A stretch of 64,000 bases of DNA from Bacillus renqingensis (lineage in GTDB: Bacteria; Bacillota; Bacilli; Bacillales; Cytobacillaceae), in NCBI RefSeq assembly GCF_016464375.1, contig NZ_JADDIU010000009.1, positions 94,419 through 158,418 of the forward strand. Direction: 5' to 3'. A program made the translations under genes and the position numbers. The notes under the pieces are model-generated. The model saw only the letters and a list, made by a program, of their open reading frames with translations. It had not been told where the DNA came from and searched no databases. This document shows positions 28,783-37,807 of this stretch, piece by piece (position 1 is the first letter of the stretch; every line of letters starts with the position of its first letter).

Positions 28783-28811
28783 TTATAACGTACTAATTTT
28801 CAATATAGCAA
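28782..28811 (-). promoter_or_regulatory. Promoter of gntR2
   Basis: Minus strand -35 TTGCTA (28811-28806), 18-base spacer, -10 TATAAT (28787-28782), immediately followed by operator 11. Confidence 0.5.
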
Positions 28812-28854
28812 CCTTTTAGATTACTCAAGGAAATAGAAAAAAGCAGGGAATGAT

Positions 28855-29451
28855 TTATTCTTTAGAAGAACTAGCCTCCATTACTGCACGATAAATAATC
28901 TCTGTCATAATTTCAGCTAGCTTGGTTACATTATATAATCTCGTACTATTCAACGATTTGGCTGGTTCAAATGGATCAAGGACATTCACAACTGCTTTCA
29001 AATGGTAATCACCTACAATTGGTAATACTTTTTTAAGCGCATTTCCCGGTATAAACGAGCCCTTTTCTAAAATAATGGAGCCAATGTGTTTTTCAGTCCC
29101 TAAACAAGCATCAATTCCAAAAATAAACGCCTGATTATGTGCTTGCTGTATTTCATTTAAAACTTTTTTAATATTTAATGCGTGAACAGGCTTTTCCAAT
29201 GTTCCGTAGACGGGAAAAGGAATCTCTCTTTCTATTAACATGGACCCTACAAAAGGACCGAGTGAGTCACCGGTTGAACGATCTGTTCCAATGCATAAAA
29301 AAACAATTTCATTAGACATTTTGCTAAATACTTCTTTAAGATGATTGGTCATTTTCTCTATTTCCTTCTTCTCATTGACTACATTTTCTGAAAGATAATA
29401 TAGCCTTTCAAGCGTTTCTTTTTCTATTTTTTTGCTTTTAAAAGGCCACAT
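28855..29451 (-). CDS. yyaC: Sporulation protein YyaC (DUF1256)
   Basis: 198 residues. FLCIGTDRSTGDSLGPFVGS, FGIDACLGTEKHIGSI and PGNALKKVLPIVGDYHLKAV are the core of the YyaC / putative spore-protease family, related in fold to the germination protease and hydrogenase-maturation peptidases. A predicted role in sporulation or spore germination, not biochemically proven. Single gene; marks the organism as a spore-former. Confidence 0.9.
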   Translation of the reverse strand: MWPFKSKKIEKETLERLYYLSENVVNEKKEIEKMTNHLKEVFSKMSNEIVFLCIGTDRSTGDSLGPFVGSMLIEREIPFPVYGTLEKPVHALNIKKVLNEIQQAHNQAFIFGIDACLGTEKHIGSIILEKGSFIPGNALKKVLPIVGDYHLKAVVNVLDPFEPAKSLNSTRLYNVTKLAEIMTEIIYRAVMEASSSKE

Positions 29452-30444
29452 TGCACAACCCCCATCTTTACTCGTTTTCTTTATTTTATTTGAAGGGGAG
29501 CACTTTTTTCTAGTTTTTACTTCCTTTATTTTTATAAAACAAAGAAGTCCTTGGAGATTAATATTTGTAATCTTTGAATTTGAAATGGCATTTTTTATGT
29601 TTGCGATAGGTAACGGAACCCGTTATGGCAGTAGAAAAGTGAATTGGGTCTAGAATGTTTTATAAATAGGATTCCTTTCGGATAAATTCTTATAAACTCG
29701 GGGATGAATATAGATCTTCCAGAACCTGATACATCTATCTTAATCAACATCGTTGGCTTTTAAGCGGTTAGTATTAAGATTGTTCTACCGTGCTTCCACT
29801 TGGTGGCCATGGAATTTCTAAATACTTTTGTAAACGAGCACATTTTTTCATATCCTCTTTTTCTCTTTTTTCGTTAGAAAATCTGATTTAATATCCTATT
29901 TTTTTACTTTATTTCAGATTATATAAATTCCAAATCAAATTATTCCAGCTTTAAAGTAATAATAAGGAACCCCTAAAAAGGGGCATCCACCGGGATATAA
30001 TTTTTGTATTTTTACCCGGATCTTGCACACTTTCTCTGTTTGAAGAAGAAAAATTGTATCATTTAATTGATCCCAAAGAATAAACCTGTTAGTCATCAAG
30101 GTATCAATACGAGAACAGCCTTGAGATCGCAATGTAATAGCTTTTGTAGTATTTTAGGTGATGAAGTGCATCCTTTTTGATGACCATTAGGCCATCCAAA
30201 ATGGGTTAAGACTGCAGGCTTGGCTGGGTGAGGATGATTTTATCATGGGAACTTTCTCCATTGTGAAAAAACCCGAGTATGAACTTAAACTCCGGCTTTG
30301 TATTTCGAAAATTAGCCCACTGTACTGAGTAAAGCATATATGCCATAAAAAAGACGTTCCAAAACTGTTGCCAGTTTGAACGCCAATTTAATATGTCATT
30401 TTAATTTTTCAAATTCTTAACTGCACCCGTTACTATTACAACCG
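29452..30444. other. ~1 kb gap without a supportable gene
   Basis: Several short open frames exist on both strands but none has a convincing start or family. The most protein-like is a minus-strand tail at 29774-29851, starting MKKCARLQKYLEIPWPPSGS, whose GAGG is only 2 bases from the ATG; it may be a gene remnant. A minus frame at 29935-30132 is also unrecognised. No promoter or RNA motif stood out. Confidence 0.35.
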
Positions 30445-30969
30445 CTAGAGCCGTTTTCGATAAGGCCCAAACTGTTTTTTGGCGGAAGCTTCGCGAATGG
30501 TTTTAATATACCGGAAAAAAAGTAATGTAAGGCATTGAATGATTAAATAGACAGGAAAGGAACGGGACAAATTCCATCTTTTATAAGTAAACACGTTAAA
30601 ATGCTCGCTTAACCATTCAAAAGCAATGGCTGCTAAAGACCCAGCAACGATATAAGCTACAATCCAAAGGCCCCTCATTCGCAACCTATCAAAAAAATAT
30701 ACAAATAAATAACCGAATGGGGCATATAATACGTAAGTCAATAAGTCAAAAAGCTCATATTTAGGTCCATCCATGACATCGTATAAGTCCCAGCCCTGTA
30801 TCGCCAACAGATGATCTAAAAACCTTGCTATTATAGTAGAAAATAGCATCATCATGATGGTCATACTAAAAGGGAATTTCTTTGGCAACAGAAAAACAAT
30901 GGAAAAAGTAACGAAAAGCCAAAAAAGAATATACCATTCATTTATGTCAAAATGATAGGGAAGTGCCAT
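30445..30969 (-). CDS. Small integral membrane protein, CBO0543-like
   Basis: 174 residues with about five membrane segments and a basic C-terminal tail. The length, topology and WLSEHFNVFTYKRWN-type motif resemble CBO0543-family membrane proteins of spore-forming Firmicutes; function unknown. The ATG shares one base with the stop of the upstream gene (TGATG), so the two are co-translated. Confidence 0.65.
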   Translation of the reverse strand: MALPYHFDINEWYILFWLFVTFSIVFLLPKKFPFSMTIMMMLFSTIIARFLDHLLAIQGWDLYDVMDGPKYELFDLLTYVLYAPFGYLFVYFFDRLRMRGLWIVAYIVAGSLAAIAFEWLSEHFNVFTYKRWNLSRSFPVYLIIQCLTLLFFRYIKTIREASAKKQFGPYRKRL

Positions 30970-31442
30970 CAGCTATTTATCCCCTCTTTCCGCAACATTA
31001 TTTTAAACCATATCTGAAGAATATAGGCAATAAATAAGATTCCAAAAAGGGACACAAGTGTTTTCCAATACTCCCAGCTAATAAAAGTGAGGATTCCCCA
31101 CTGAACAAATTGAAATTCCTTCACAAAAAAGATTACAAATACGAAAATAGTTAAACCACACTTGTAAATTATCGATTTTTCATTACTGATAAAGTCCAAG
31201 TACCATATACAGATCAACGGCTCAATTATTAGTTCATAGGCTCTAAAGAGGAGAAGCGTTCTTATGTCTCCACTAATTTCAACCGCACCAATATTTAAAT
31301 TTATTATTGAAAAATAACTTGTGATTAAAAATTCTAAAACAAAATAAGTGAAGATATTCACGAATATATGAGACTTTTTTCGGACAGTAAAGAATGCAAT
31401 TAAGAAAATGATATATAAATCCAATACAATAAGAAACTTCAT
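30969..31442 (-). CDS. Small integral membrane protein, hypothetical
   Basis: 157 residues with about five hydrophobic segments and a short charged end (RKEGINS). Similar topology to its downstream partner, with which it overlaps by one base, and possibly a distant paralogue. No motif of known function. Preceded by a 45-base gap after the TM2-like gene, so probably in one operon of three membrane proteins. Confidence 0.6.
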   Translation of the reverse strand: MKFLIVLDLYIIFLIAFFTVRKKSHIFVNIFTYFVLEFLITSYFSIINLNIGAVEISGDIRTLLLFRAYELIIEPLICIWYLDFISNEKSIIYKCGLTIFVFVIFFVKEFQFVQWGILTFISWEYWKTLVSLFGILFIAYILQIWFKIMLRKEGINS

Positions 31443-31487
31443 TTTAAATTCAACTCTTTATTGGAAATGGCCTCATTAATAAAATAT

Positions 31488-32753
31488 TTATGGATCATTC
31501 TCATCCACCTTTGAAACACCAAAAGCGTGATTTTCCCAAAGAATTTGTACGATCTGATTCGACTGATCCTTTGGACAGTCAATCATTAAAACGACTTCAG
31601 TTTTTGAATGTTTCGTTTTTTTCTTTGAATGTAATATGACCCCTAAGATTTTTATTATACATCCTAGAATAAATCCTCCTGCAAATCCTATCAATCCCCA
31701 TATAACAGGGCCCCAATACAGCACAAACCCATAAATGGTTCCAAGGGCACAAAAGAAGGCAGCCAAAAGGGAAGGGATATCAATAAATGATTTTCCATCC
31801 GAATGATGCATGGTGTCGACTGAAATGGAAGATTTATCTTTACTCTTATCGACTGGAACAGCAAATAGTTGTTCTTTAGAAATTCCCTGTTCTTGAATGT
31901 CCATAAGTGCTTTTTCTAAAAATAAAGAATGATCAAAAACGGAAACAATCCGCATTAGGTTCCCCCCTTTGTTTAAACGAAATGGAAAAGTACCGGATTG
32001 ATAGACATTTTTCAAAAAATTTGCTTGTTGTTTATCAAACAGCTTATTTTGTTCGGCTGCGTAAGTATAGGAATTAAAAAAAGAGTATCCATAAATGGAT
32101 GGTAAAAAAAGCGTCCACTCTACATTCAAAATGGATGTGGCTTGTTTGAATTGGCCGGTAAATGTATACATGGTTGCAGGTAGAAAATTTGAAAAATAGA
32201 CGATAATGATCCACCAACCGAGCACAAATACATAAGACGTAATTCGTCGGTTATATAACTCTCCAAGTCCCGGCATTAATAAAGACCAAATCGCAGCGAT
32301 CCAAGGATTTTTTTTATTAAAATAGTTAATCTGAACCGCATTTATTTTAAAAATCTCAATAGGGACATTCTCTCTATAAGCCAGAGCATACATTTTGTTT
32401 CCATCTAAAGACAGATGATAGCTTTCAAATAATGTATAACAAAAAACGGAACCATATAGGAGAATCCAAAATTTCCCCTCTGTAGTTAAGATTTGAATGG
32501 ATTCTTGAAATTTACCTGTAAAGGCCAACATAATCGCATAATTAAAGTCCGCTCTAACATTGACAATCACTTCCCATAAAAATAGCAGCCACCCTTGAAT
32601 AAATTGACCGAGCAAGAAATGACCGAACCCTGGAAAAAAAAACGACCAAGCCATTATTATCCATGGATTGGTATAGCTCATATGGTTAGTACTCAACATT
32701 CCAAGGCTAGCCTGTTTCCTAGTGTAAACGAATTTCACCTTGTTCTTTTTCAT
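31488..32753 (-). CDS. Membrane protein with duplicated TM2-like module
   Basis: 421 residues. Two copies of a hydrophobic module: NPWIIMAWSFFFPGFGHFLL (~29-48) and NPWIAAIWSLLMPGLGELYN (~149-168), each followed by long helices, i.e. an internal duplication of a TM2/DUF5683-like unit. The C-terminal third starts MRIVSVFDHSLFLEKALMDI, a soluble ACT-like segment, then two helices and an end segment (EVVLMIDCPKDQSNQIVQIL) of the same kind. Function unknown. Upstream of the two small membrane genes, same strand. Confidence 0.65.
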   Translation of the reverse strand: MKKNKVKFVYTRKQASLGMLSTNHMSYTNPWIIMAWSFFFPGFGHFLLGQFIQGWLLFLWEVIVNVRADFNYAIMLAFTGKFQESIQILTTEGKFWILLYGSVFCYTLFESYHLSLDGNKMYALAYRENVPIEIFKINAVQINYFNKKNPWIAAIWSLLMPGLGELYNRRITSYVFVLGWWIIIVYFSNFLPATMYTFTGQFKQATSILNVEWTLFLPSIYGYSFFNSYTYAAEQNKLFDKQQANFLKNVYQSGTFPFRLNKGGNLMRIVSVFDHSLFLEKALMDIQEQGISKEQLFAVPVDKSKDKSSISVDTMHHSDGKSFIDIPSLLAAFFCALGTIYGFVLYWGPVIWGLIGFAGGFILGCIIKILGVILHSKKKTKHSKTEVVLMIDCPKDQSNQIVQILWENHAFGVSKVDENDP

Positions 32754-32843
32754 ATTTTTCTCATCTTTCCCAAATAATCTGTTAACTATTAAATATTTTC
32801 CCCGAACATCTGTTAGTATTTTTCCTTTTCACTAAAAATATTC

Positions 32844-32886
32844 GGTGTCAGGCACCATGTGAATTTTTCACATGGTGCCTGACACC
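32844..32886. repeat. Repeat family B, perfect palindrome
   Basis: Arms 32844-32863 and 32867-32886 are exact reverse complements (20 bp) around TTT; each arm begins with GGTGTCAGGCACC. Lies between two divergent genes. Confidence 0.85.
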
Positions 32887-32936
32887 AAAATCCACTATAA
32901 TAGCATTATTAGGTTTAGTGAAGCGGGGTGGACAGT

Positions 32937-34511
32937 GTGTTGTCTTTGGGAAGATCGCATGATGCGCGTAGGAATGCAAAATTGCTTACAGAAATTACGG
33001 GTAAACGGTTAGATATGAAAAAGGTGATTCAGGAAACAGAACGGCTGTTTCAAGAATGTCTTGTAAAAAAACCAGTACCTATCATCCAAGATCAAAACCC
33101 TCCTATTCCTATTTCCCAAAAAATCGGTGAGGGATTATTCCGGCCTTTTTCTAAGCCTGCCAGGATAACGGAACCATCGAGGATTCATGTCGATTCTAAA
33201 GGGAATCTGTATCCGGCTTGTATGGAAAAACTGCATCAAGAAAACGATCAGTTAAAGAAGATGATGACCAAAGAGCTGAATGTTATCGATTTCGGTGCGA
33301 TTGGTGACGGAAAAACGGACTGTACTGCAGCTTTTCAAAAGGCAATCGGTTCAGGCCGAGTGAAAGTAGTCGTCCCCGAAGGTGTTTTCATCACTAACGG
33401 CATTCGCCTCCCCTCTTGGACGTGGCTTGTAGGTTCCGGAAAAGGAGCTACCATAATAAAACTGGGGAACCGTGCTGCTAAAAGTACGAGACTAGTGACC
33501 AATGCCAACCATTGGCGGGGTAACCACCACATTATGGTACAGGGCCTTAGTTTGGATTGGAATGTTGAACGCTTTGACAGCGAAGCAAAGACAAGTACGT
33601 GGGGTCATCATTCAAGCTGTTTAACGTATGCAAACGTTACATATGGCTGGGTAAAAGATGTTGAGGCAATCAATCCGGGGCTTCATGGTTTTGATATTAC
33701 TTCACCGCTTTACAATTATGCCGGAGATGGATACCGTGCCCGCAATGGCAGCAGCTATGTGTGGCTTGACAACGTAAATAGCTATGGTTTTGGCGATGAC
33801 GGCGTTACAACCCACCACAGTGAGTATATCTTGATTTCCAACTCCCATCTGTGCGATCCAAGCGGCCGGGCCCATCGAAAAGGTGTTTCCAATTCGAATG
33901 GAATTGAAATCGATGACGGCTCACAGAATGTCGTGCTAGTGAACAATTCAACCGCCAGATGCTTTGGCGGTGTCGAAATCAAGGCCCATCAGAATTCTTC
34001 TGCCGCCTCGAATGTACAGATTATTGGGCATATTTCTGTGAACGACAACCGTTCCTATAACTTTCGCCATATCGGTCATCATAAAAGCACAGACCCTGAA
34101 TCGAAGACGGCCTACAATATTATGGCGACTAATCTCGTTTCGATTGGACCCGTTTTTTCAGAATTATATAAGGATTCCAAGCCGCGCGGCTTAGTCGTTT
34201 CCGGCTATAAAAATGTCGTGAGCAATTATTTTACCTTAATTGGCGATCCGGATTACGATTATCGTGGCGGCCCCGTCGCCGCCATTCAGTACCGCGCAAG
34301 AAACGTGGTGCTGAACAACATCTGTTTTCAAAACTTTACAACCGCCGGTTCAGGGATTAAGGTGTTCGGCGGCAAAAACCGGGCAGATTCGGTTTGGATT
34401 CGCAATGTTGAAGTGAGCAGTTCAATGCTAAAACTGGTTACGGCCGGTTCGGATTGTCAAGATATTCATATTATGAATGTTAAAAAATCCCCGATTCTAA
34501 CCAAAAGATAA
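32937..34511 (+). CDS. Right-handed beta-helix protein, pectate-lyase superfamily
   Basis: 524 residues. The N-terminal ~115 residues are polar and helical, then FGAIGDGKTDCTAAFQKAIG (pectate lyase 3 / GH28-like entry motif) and about 350 residues of parallel beta-helix with repeated Asn/Gly-Ser turns (VVLVNNSTARCFGGVEIKAH). No signal peptide, which is odd for a secreted polysaccharide enzyme; phage tailspikes and spore-surface proteins share this layout. GTG 32937 has GGTGG 5 bases upstream; GTG 32928 is an alternative. Isolated gene. Confidence 0.72.
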   Translation: MLSLGRSHDARRNAKLLTEITGKRLDMKKVIQETERLFQECLVKKPVPIIQDQNPPIPISQKIGEGLFRPFSKPARITEPSRIHVDSKGNLYPACMEKLHQENDQLKKMMTKELNVIDFGAIGDGKTDCTAAFQKAIGSGRVKVVVPEGVFITNGIRLPSWTWLVGSGKGATIIKLGNRAAKSTRLVTNANHWRGNHHIMVQGLSLDWNVERFDSEAKTSTWGHHSSCLTYANVTYGWVKDVEAINPGLHGFDITSPLYNYAGDGYRARNGSSYVWLDNVNSYGFGDDGVTTHHSEYILISNSHLCDPSGRAHRKGVSNSNGIEIDDGSQNVVLVNNSTARCFGGVEIKAHQNSSAASNVQIIGHISVNDNRSYNFRHIGHHKSTDPESKTAYNIMATNLVSIGPVFSELYKDSKPRGLVVSGYKNVVSNYFTLIGDPDYDYRGGPVAAIQYRARNVVLNNICFQNFTTAGSGIKVFGGKNRADSVWIRNVEVSSSMLKLVTAGSDCQDIHIMNVKKSPILTKR

Positions 34512-34542
34512 AAGCGCCATACGGGTTATTTTGGGCGCTTTT
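34510..34542. terminator. Bidirectional terminator
   Basis: AAAAGCGCC (34510-34518) and GGCGCTTTT (34534-34542) form a 9-bp stem between convergent genes, overlapping the last codons of the DUF1836 gene. Confidence 0.8.
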
Positions 34543-35122
34543 CCTCTGTTTCAGCTGACATTGACAGTTCATCTACGAGCTTTTCAGCAACCTTGCGATA
34601 TAAACTGCTCATATGAACGAGGGAGGAAATCATCAGCACCTGCTCTAAATAGCGAGATTGGCCATCTTGCCCACCAACGATTTCATCCTTCACTTCTTTT
34701 TCCCGTTGAAAAATATCTTCCTTGAAATCCGCGGTATTTCTCTTTGTCAAATTAAGAAAGCTCGTATAAAAAGAATCTAAATCGATGTCCTCGTTTTGGA
34801 TCTTTTTATTCATCCCATCCAGGGTCGTCTTAATATCATTAATAGAAAGCGCCCCTTTTAGCTGATAAATAAGGCTGATTAAAATGAGATGCTGCTTTGA
34901 ATATTTTTTGTTTTTGATTGGAAAAATAAGCTTACCTTTAGCATAATTATTAATCATCGTTTTCGTAAGCACTTTTTCCTCATCATTCCGCTTCGAATTG
35001 GCAAATTTATTTTCAAACAACTGAATCACTTGGTCCATATATAAATCAAGCTGCGGTATTTCCTCTAATGATAAATTTGCTTCTAAGTCGAGCTGCTCAA
35101 TAATTTGATTGATTGTGTCCAT
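34526..35122 (-). CDS. DUF1836 protein
   Basis: 198 residues. MINNYAKGKLIFPIKNKKYS then QHLILISLIYQLKGALSIND is typical of DUF1836, a MerR-like/HTH-related Firmicutes family with no fixed function, probably DNA-binding. ATG 35122 has GGAG 8 bases upstream, and the earlier ATGs at 35167 and 35140 lack one. Stands alone, divergent from the hemolysin III gene. Confidence 0.8.
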   Translation of the reverse strand: MDTINQIIEQLDLEANLSLEEIPQLDLYMDQVIQLFENKFANSKRNDEEKVLTKTMINNYAKGKLIFPIKNKKYSKQHLILISLIYQLKGALSINDIKTTLDGMNKKIQNEDIDLDSFYTSFLNLTKRNTADFKEDIFQREKEVKDEIVGGQDGQSRYLEQVLMISSLVHMSSLYRKVAEKLVDELSMSAETEEKRPK

Positions 35123-35254
35123 TGTCTTATCTCCGTTCATTTTTTCATTCTCTTTTTTATTATACATGAGGAGTTTAGCATTGACTAGATGTTGATACTA
35201 ATGTATGATAATAAGTAGTTATAAGAACTACATGTTACATTGGGGGCATTATTC

Positions 35255-35902
35255 ATGAACAACTATATTCGGGAACCTATTAATGGATTGACACATTTAG
35301 CAGGAGCTGTTTTTTCCTTTATCGGCCTTTTGGCCATGGTCATCAAAGCTTCAATGACGACACCAACACCGCTTTCGATTACGGCTGTTATTATTTTCGG
35401 CATCAGCATGATCTTACTTTATTCTGCTTCGGCAACCTATCACATGGTGATCGCCAGAGACAAAGTCATTGCCTTTTTAAGACGACTTGACCATTCGATG
35501 ATCTTTATCTTGATTGCCGGAACGTACACACCATTTTGTTTCATTAGTTTAAAGGGGACAACGGGTGCCATCCTATTTTCAATTATTGCAGCGATTGCCA
35601 TCAGTGGTGTGGTGTTTAAAATGGTCTGGTTTCACTGCCCCCGCTGGATTTCAACAATATTGTATATTATCATGGGCTGGATGATTGTGTTTGTCTTTTC
35701 ACCGCTTGCCGGTAGTCTAAACCCCATTGGGCTGTTTCTTTTAGTGCTTGGAGGAATCTTCTATACAATCGGCGCGGTCATTTACGGAGCAAAGCCGAGA
35801 TTTTTAAAATTCAAGAATTGGGGCTTCCATGAAATTTTCCACATTTTCATCTTGCTTGGAAGCTTAGCGCATTTCTTATGCGTATACCTCTTTGTTATTT
35901 AA
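35255..35902 (+). CDS. Hemolysin III / PAQR-family membrane protein
   Basis: 215 residues with seven membrane segments. REPINGLTHLAGAVFSFIGL, SATYHM, RRLDHSMIFILIAGTYTPFC and the closing HEIFHIFILLGSLAHF hold the conserved His/Asp/Ser of the YqfA/hlyIII family, likely metal-dependent membrane hydrolases. ATG 35255 is favoured as MNNYIREP is the family-type start. Hemolytic activity should not be inferred. Confidence 0.88.
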   Translation: MNNYIREPINGLTHLAGAVFSFIGLLAMVIKASMTTPTPLSITAVIIFGISMILLYSASATYHMVIARDKVIAFLRRLDHSMIFILIAGTYTPFCFISLKGTTGAILFSIIAAIAISGVVFKMVWFHCPRWISTILYIIMGWMIVFVFSPLAGSLNPIGLFLLVLGGIFYTIGAVIYGAKPRFLKFKNWGFHEIFHIFILLGSLAHFLCVYLFVI

Positions 35903-35920
35903 CTATTCACCTTCTCCAAG

Positions 35921-35956
35921 AAAAACGTCCTTTCTCAAGAAAGCGGCGTTTTTTAT
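35921..35956 (+). terminator. Terminator after hemolysin III gene
   Basis: AAAAACGTCCTTTCT pairs imperfectly with AGAAAGCGGCGTTTTTT, followed by ATTTTT. Confidence 0.65.
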
Positions 35957-36069
35957 TTTTCTAAAAAAATTCGGAAACTCTTTCCCTATAACAGGGTATT
36001 TTAGCTTAAAATAAGAGTGTTGTTTTTTGGAGAAAACTACTGGAATTTTATTTAATTGAGGTGTTGATT

Positions 36070-36891
36070 TTGTTACGGCTGTTTTTTCAAGTAACTGTCA
36101 TTGGACTTTGCGCTATTCTATATGGATTTGCCTTTAATACTTTCCTTATCCCACACCAATTAACCTCTGGTGGGGTTACCGGGATAGCCTTTTTCATTCA
36201 TCATTTTTTACATATCAATACAGGCTCAGTAGTCTTTTTGCTCAACATCCCATTATTTGTATTAGGATATTTTTATTTAGGAAGAAAATTTGTTTTACTT
36301 ACGATTTATGGTGTTACGATGATGTCATTAAGTATGAAATTTATTCCTATTCACCCGATTAGTTCCGATATTCTGCTATCCTCCATCATCGGCGGCGCCA
36401 TTTATGGAATTGCTGTTGGTATTTTAATCCGAATGGGAGGTTCAACGGGCGGAACTGATATCATCAGCCTTACGCTTGCAAAAAGGAAGAATTGGCATGT
36501 TGGTTTTTTAAATACGTGTATGAATCTATTAGTTGTCGGTATTTCCGGCCTTATTTTCGGCTGGAATATCACGCTTTATACCATTATCGCCATTTATGTT
36601 GCTGGCCGTGCCGTTGATATGGTTTATACGACTCAAAATAAATTAACCATAACAATTATAACGGATAAATATAAAGAGCTAAGTGACGCACTGATTAAGC
36701 TGCATGAACGAGGAGTTACCATAAGCGATGCCGAGGGTGCCTATACACATAAACCTAAAAAAATCTTAACCACTGTCATCACGAAATTCGAGTTAAATGA
36801 AACAAAACATACGATTCGGACGGTTGACCCTCATGCGTTTGTCAATATAACCCAAACATTGGAGGTAATGGGGCGGTTTCATCAAAATTAG
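36070..36891 (+). CDS. YitT family membrane protein
   Basis: 273 residues: five to six N-terminal membrane segments (FNTFLIPHQLTSGGVTGIAF, RMGGSTGGTDIISL) and a C-terminal DUF2179 domain of ~80 residues (YTTQNKLTITIITDKYKELS). This architecture defines the YitT family, abundant in Bacillus, function unknown, probably transport. TTG 36070 with GAGGTG 6 bases upstream is preferred to GTG 36061. Followed by a strong bidirectional terminator. Confidence 0.88.
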   Translation: MLRLFFQVTVIGLCAILYGFAFNTFLIPHQLTSGGVTGIAFFIHHFLHINTGSVVFLLNIPLFVLGYFYLGRKFVLLTIYGVTMMSLSMKFIPIHPISSDILLSSIIGGAIYGIAVGILIRMGGSTGGTDIISLTLAKRKNWHVGFLNTCMNLLVVGISGLIFGWNITLYTIIAIYVAGRAVDMVYTTQNKLTITIITDKYKELSDALIKLHERGVTISDAEGAYTHKPKKILTTVITKFELNETKHTIRTVDPHAFVNITQTLEVMGRFHQN

Positions 36892-36952
36892 TATAAAGAT
36901 AATGTAAAGGCCATAATGGGTGGGGATGGCTGCGGTATTGCATCCTTTAGGA

Positions 36953-37003
36953 AAGCCTTAAAAAATCGGTCGTACTCTGCGCCGATTTTTTAAGGCTTTT
37001 TAT
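36953..37003. terminator. Bidirectional terminator between yitT-like and DUF488 genes
   Basis: Perfect 17-bp stem: 36953-36969 with 36982-36998, 12-base loop, then TTTATTTT. It includes the last codons of the convergent DUF488 gene. Confidence 0.88.
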
Positions 37004-37367
37004 TTTGGCTTACCCGCTGCAGCTCCTCATACAATATTACCGCATGATTGTAGACCGTATCTTTTGCACCATAAAGAAGCGTGACCCTGTCGCTTTCCAT
37101 AAGATCAATGATTTGATCGACAGCTTGAATATGCGGCTCGCTGGTATACAGTTCATCAAGATATCGGTTACGAAACTCTTGAAACCGCTCAGGCTTATGC
37201 CCAAACCATTTTCGCAGGTCGGGGCTCGGAGCTACCTCTTTCAACCATAAAGACAACTTGGCATTCTCCTTCGAAATCCCCCGCGGCCACAACCGATCCA
37301 CCAAAATCCGGTACCCGTCCGCTTCATCATAAGGATCATACACCCGCTTCAGAAAAATGTTTGCCAT
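36990..37367 (-). CDS. DUF488 family protein (YeaO-like)
   Basis: 125 residues. VYDPYDEADGYRILVDRLWP then RGISKE, and WFGHKPERFQEF.NRY, are the conserved signature of YeaO-like DUF488 proteins; function unknown. AAGGAGG lies 7 bases before ATG 37367 (MANIFLKRV). Its upstream region is filled by a repeat-B element. Confidence 0.85.
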   Translation of the reverse strand: MANIFLKRVYDPYDEADGYRILVDRLWPRGISKENAKLSLWLKEVAPSPDLRKWFGHKPERFQEFRNRYLDELYTSEPHIQAVDQIIDLMESDRVTLLYGAKDTVYNHAVILYEELQRVSQNKKP

Positions 37368-37382
37368 CATTTCACCTCCTTT

Positions 37383-37502
37383 GGTGTCAGGCACCACAAA
37401 AAGACAAAATCGCCATTTTGTCCACCTCAGATGGACACTCTCTTTTCACTTGATTAGTGTCCACTGGAGGCGGACAAATGTCCACGAGTGGTGTCAGGCA
37501 CC
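37383..37502. repeat. Repeat family B pair
   Basis: GGTGTCAGGCACC at 37383-37395 and 37490-37502 in the same orientation, enclosing TTTTGTCCACCTCAGATGGAC and GGCGGACAAATGTCCACG, i.e. inverted GGACA blocks. Between the DUF488 and HTH genes. Confidence 0.75.
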
Positions 37503-37506
37503 ATTT

Positions 37507-37737
37507 TTAGTCTTCGTCCTTTACGTCTATATCTTCCGAAAGGGGTTCGTTTAGGATTTCTTCGATTAGTTGTTTGTATTTTTCCATTTGTGTTAAATGG
37601 GTGTTAAATTGTTCTTTATAGATGAGGTATTCGCTGCCGTCATATAGGGCGCGGATTTTTTTCTGCTGGATAAGTTTTTCAACTGTTGCCACAGGTATTG
37701 ATAAGTATTCTGCTGTTTCTTTCACTGTAAGATACAT
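37507..37737 (-). CDS. Excisionase/MerR-type helix-turn-helix protein
   Basis: 76 residues. MYLTVKETAEYLSIPVATVE then KLIQQKKIRALYDGSEYLI is an excisionase-family winged HTH, followed by a charged helix and acidic tail (EDIDVKDED). GAGGAG ~6 bases before the ATG. Probable small DNA-binding protein, target unknown; no integrase or phage gene is nearby. Confidence 0.75.
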   Translation of the reverse strand: MYLTVKETAEYLSIPVATVEKLIQQKKIRALYDGSEYLIYKEQFNTHLTQMEKYKQLIEEILNEPLSEDIDVKDED

Positions 37738-37807
37738 GGCTTACTCCTCTTTCAAAAAGTCTAGCTGTACAACTTCACTGTTCGTCCCACTACTTTAGTT
37801 GCGGCTT

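Noticed and set aside
29774..29851. 25-codon minus-strand frame beginning MKKCARLQKY
   Set aside because: Protein-like composition but GAGG is only 2 bases before the ATG and no family was recognised; mentioned within the gap entry only.
29935..30132. 65-codon minus-strand frame
   Set aside because: No ribosome binding site, no recognisable domain, composition not convincing.
30285..30330. Terminator-like AAACCCGAG...CTCCGGCTTTG hairpin
   Set aside because: Pairing is too imperfect and there is no nearby gene end to serve.
37507..37737. Prophage or integrative-element excisionase
   Set aside because: Only the small HTH gene is present; no integrase, attachment repeats or phage genes nearby.
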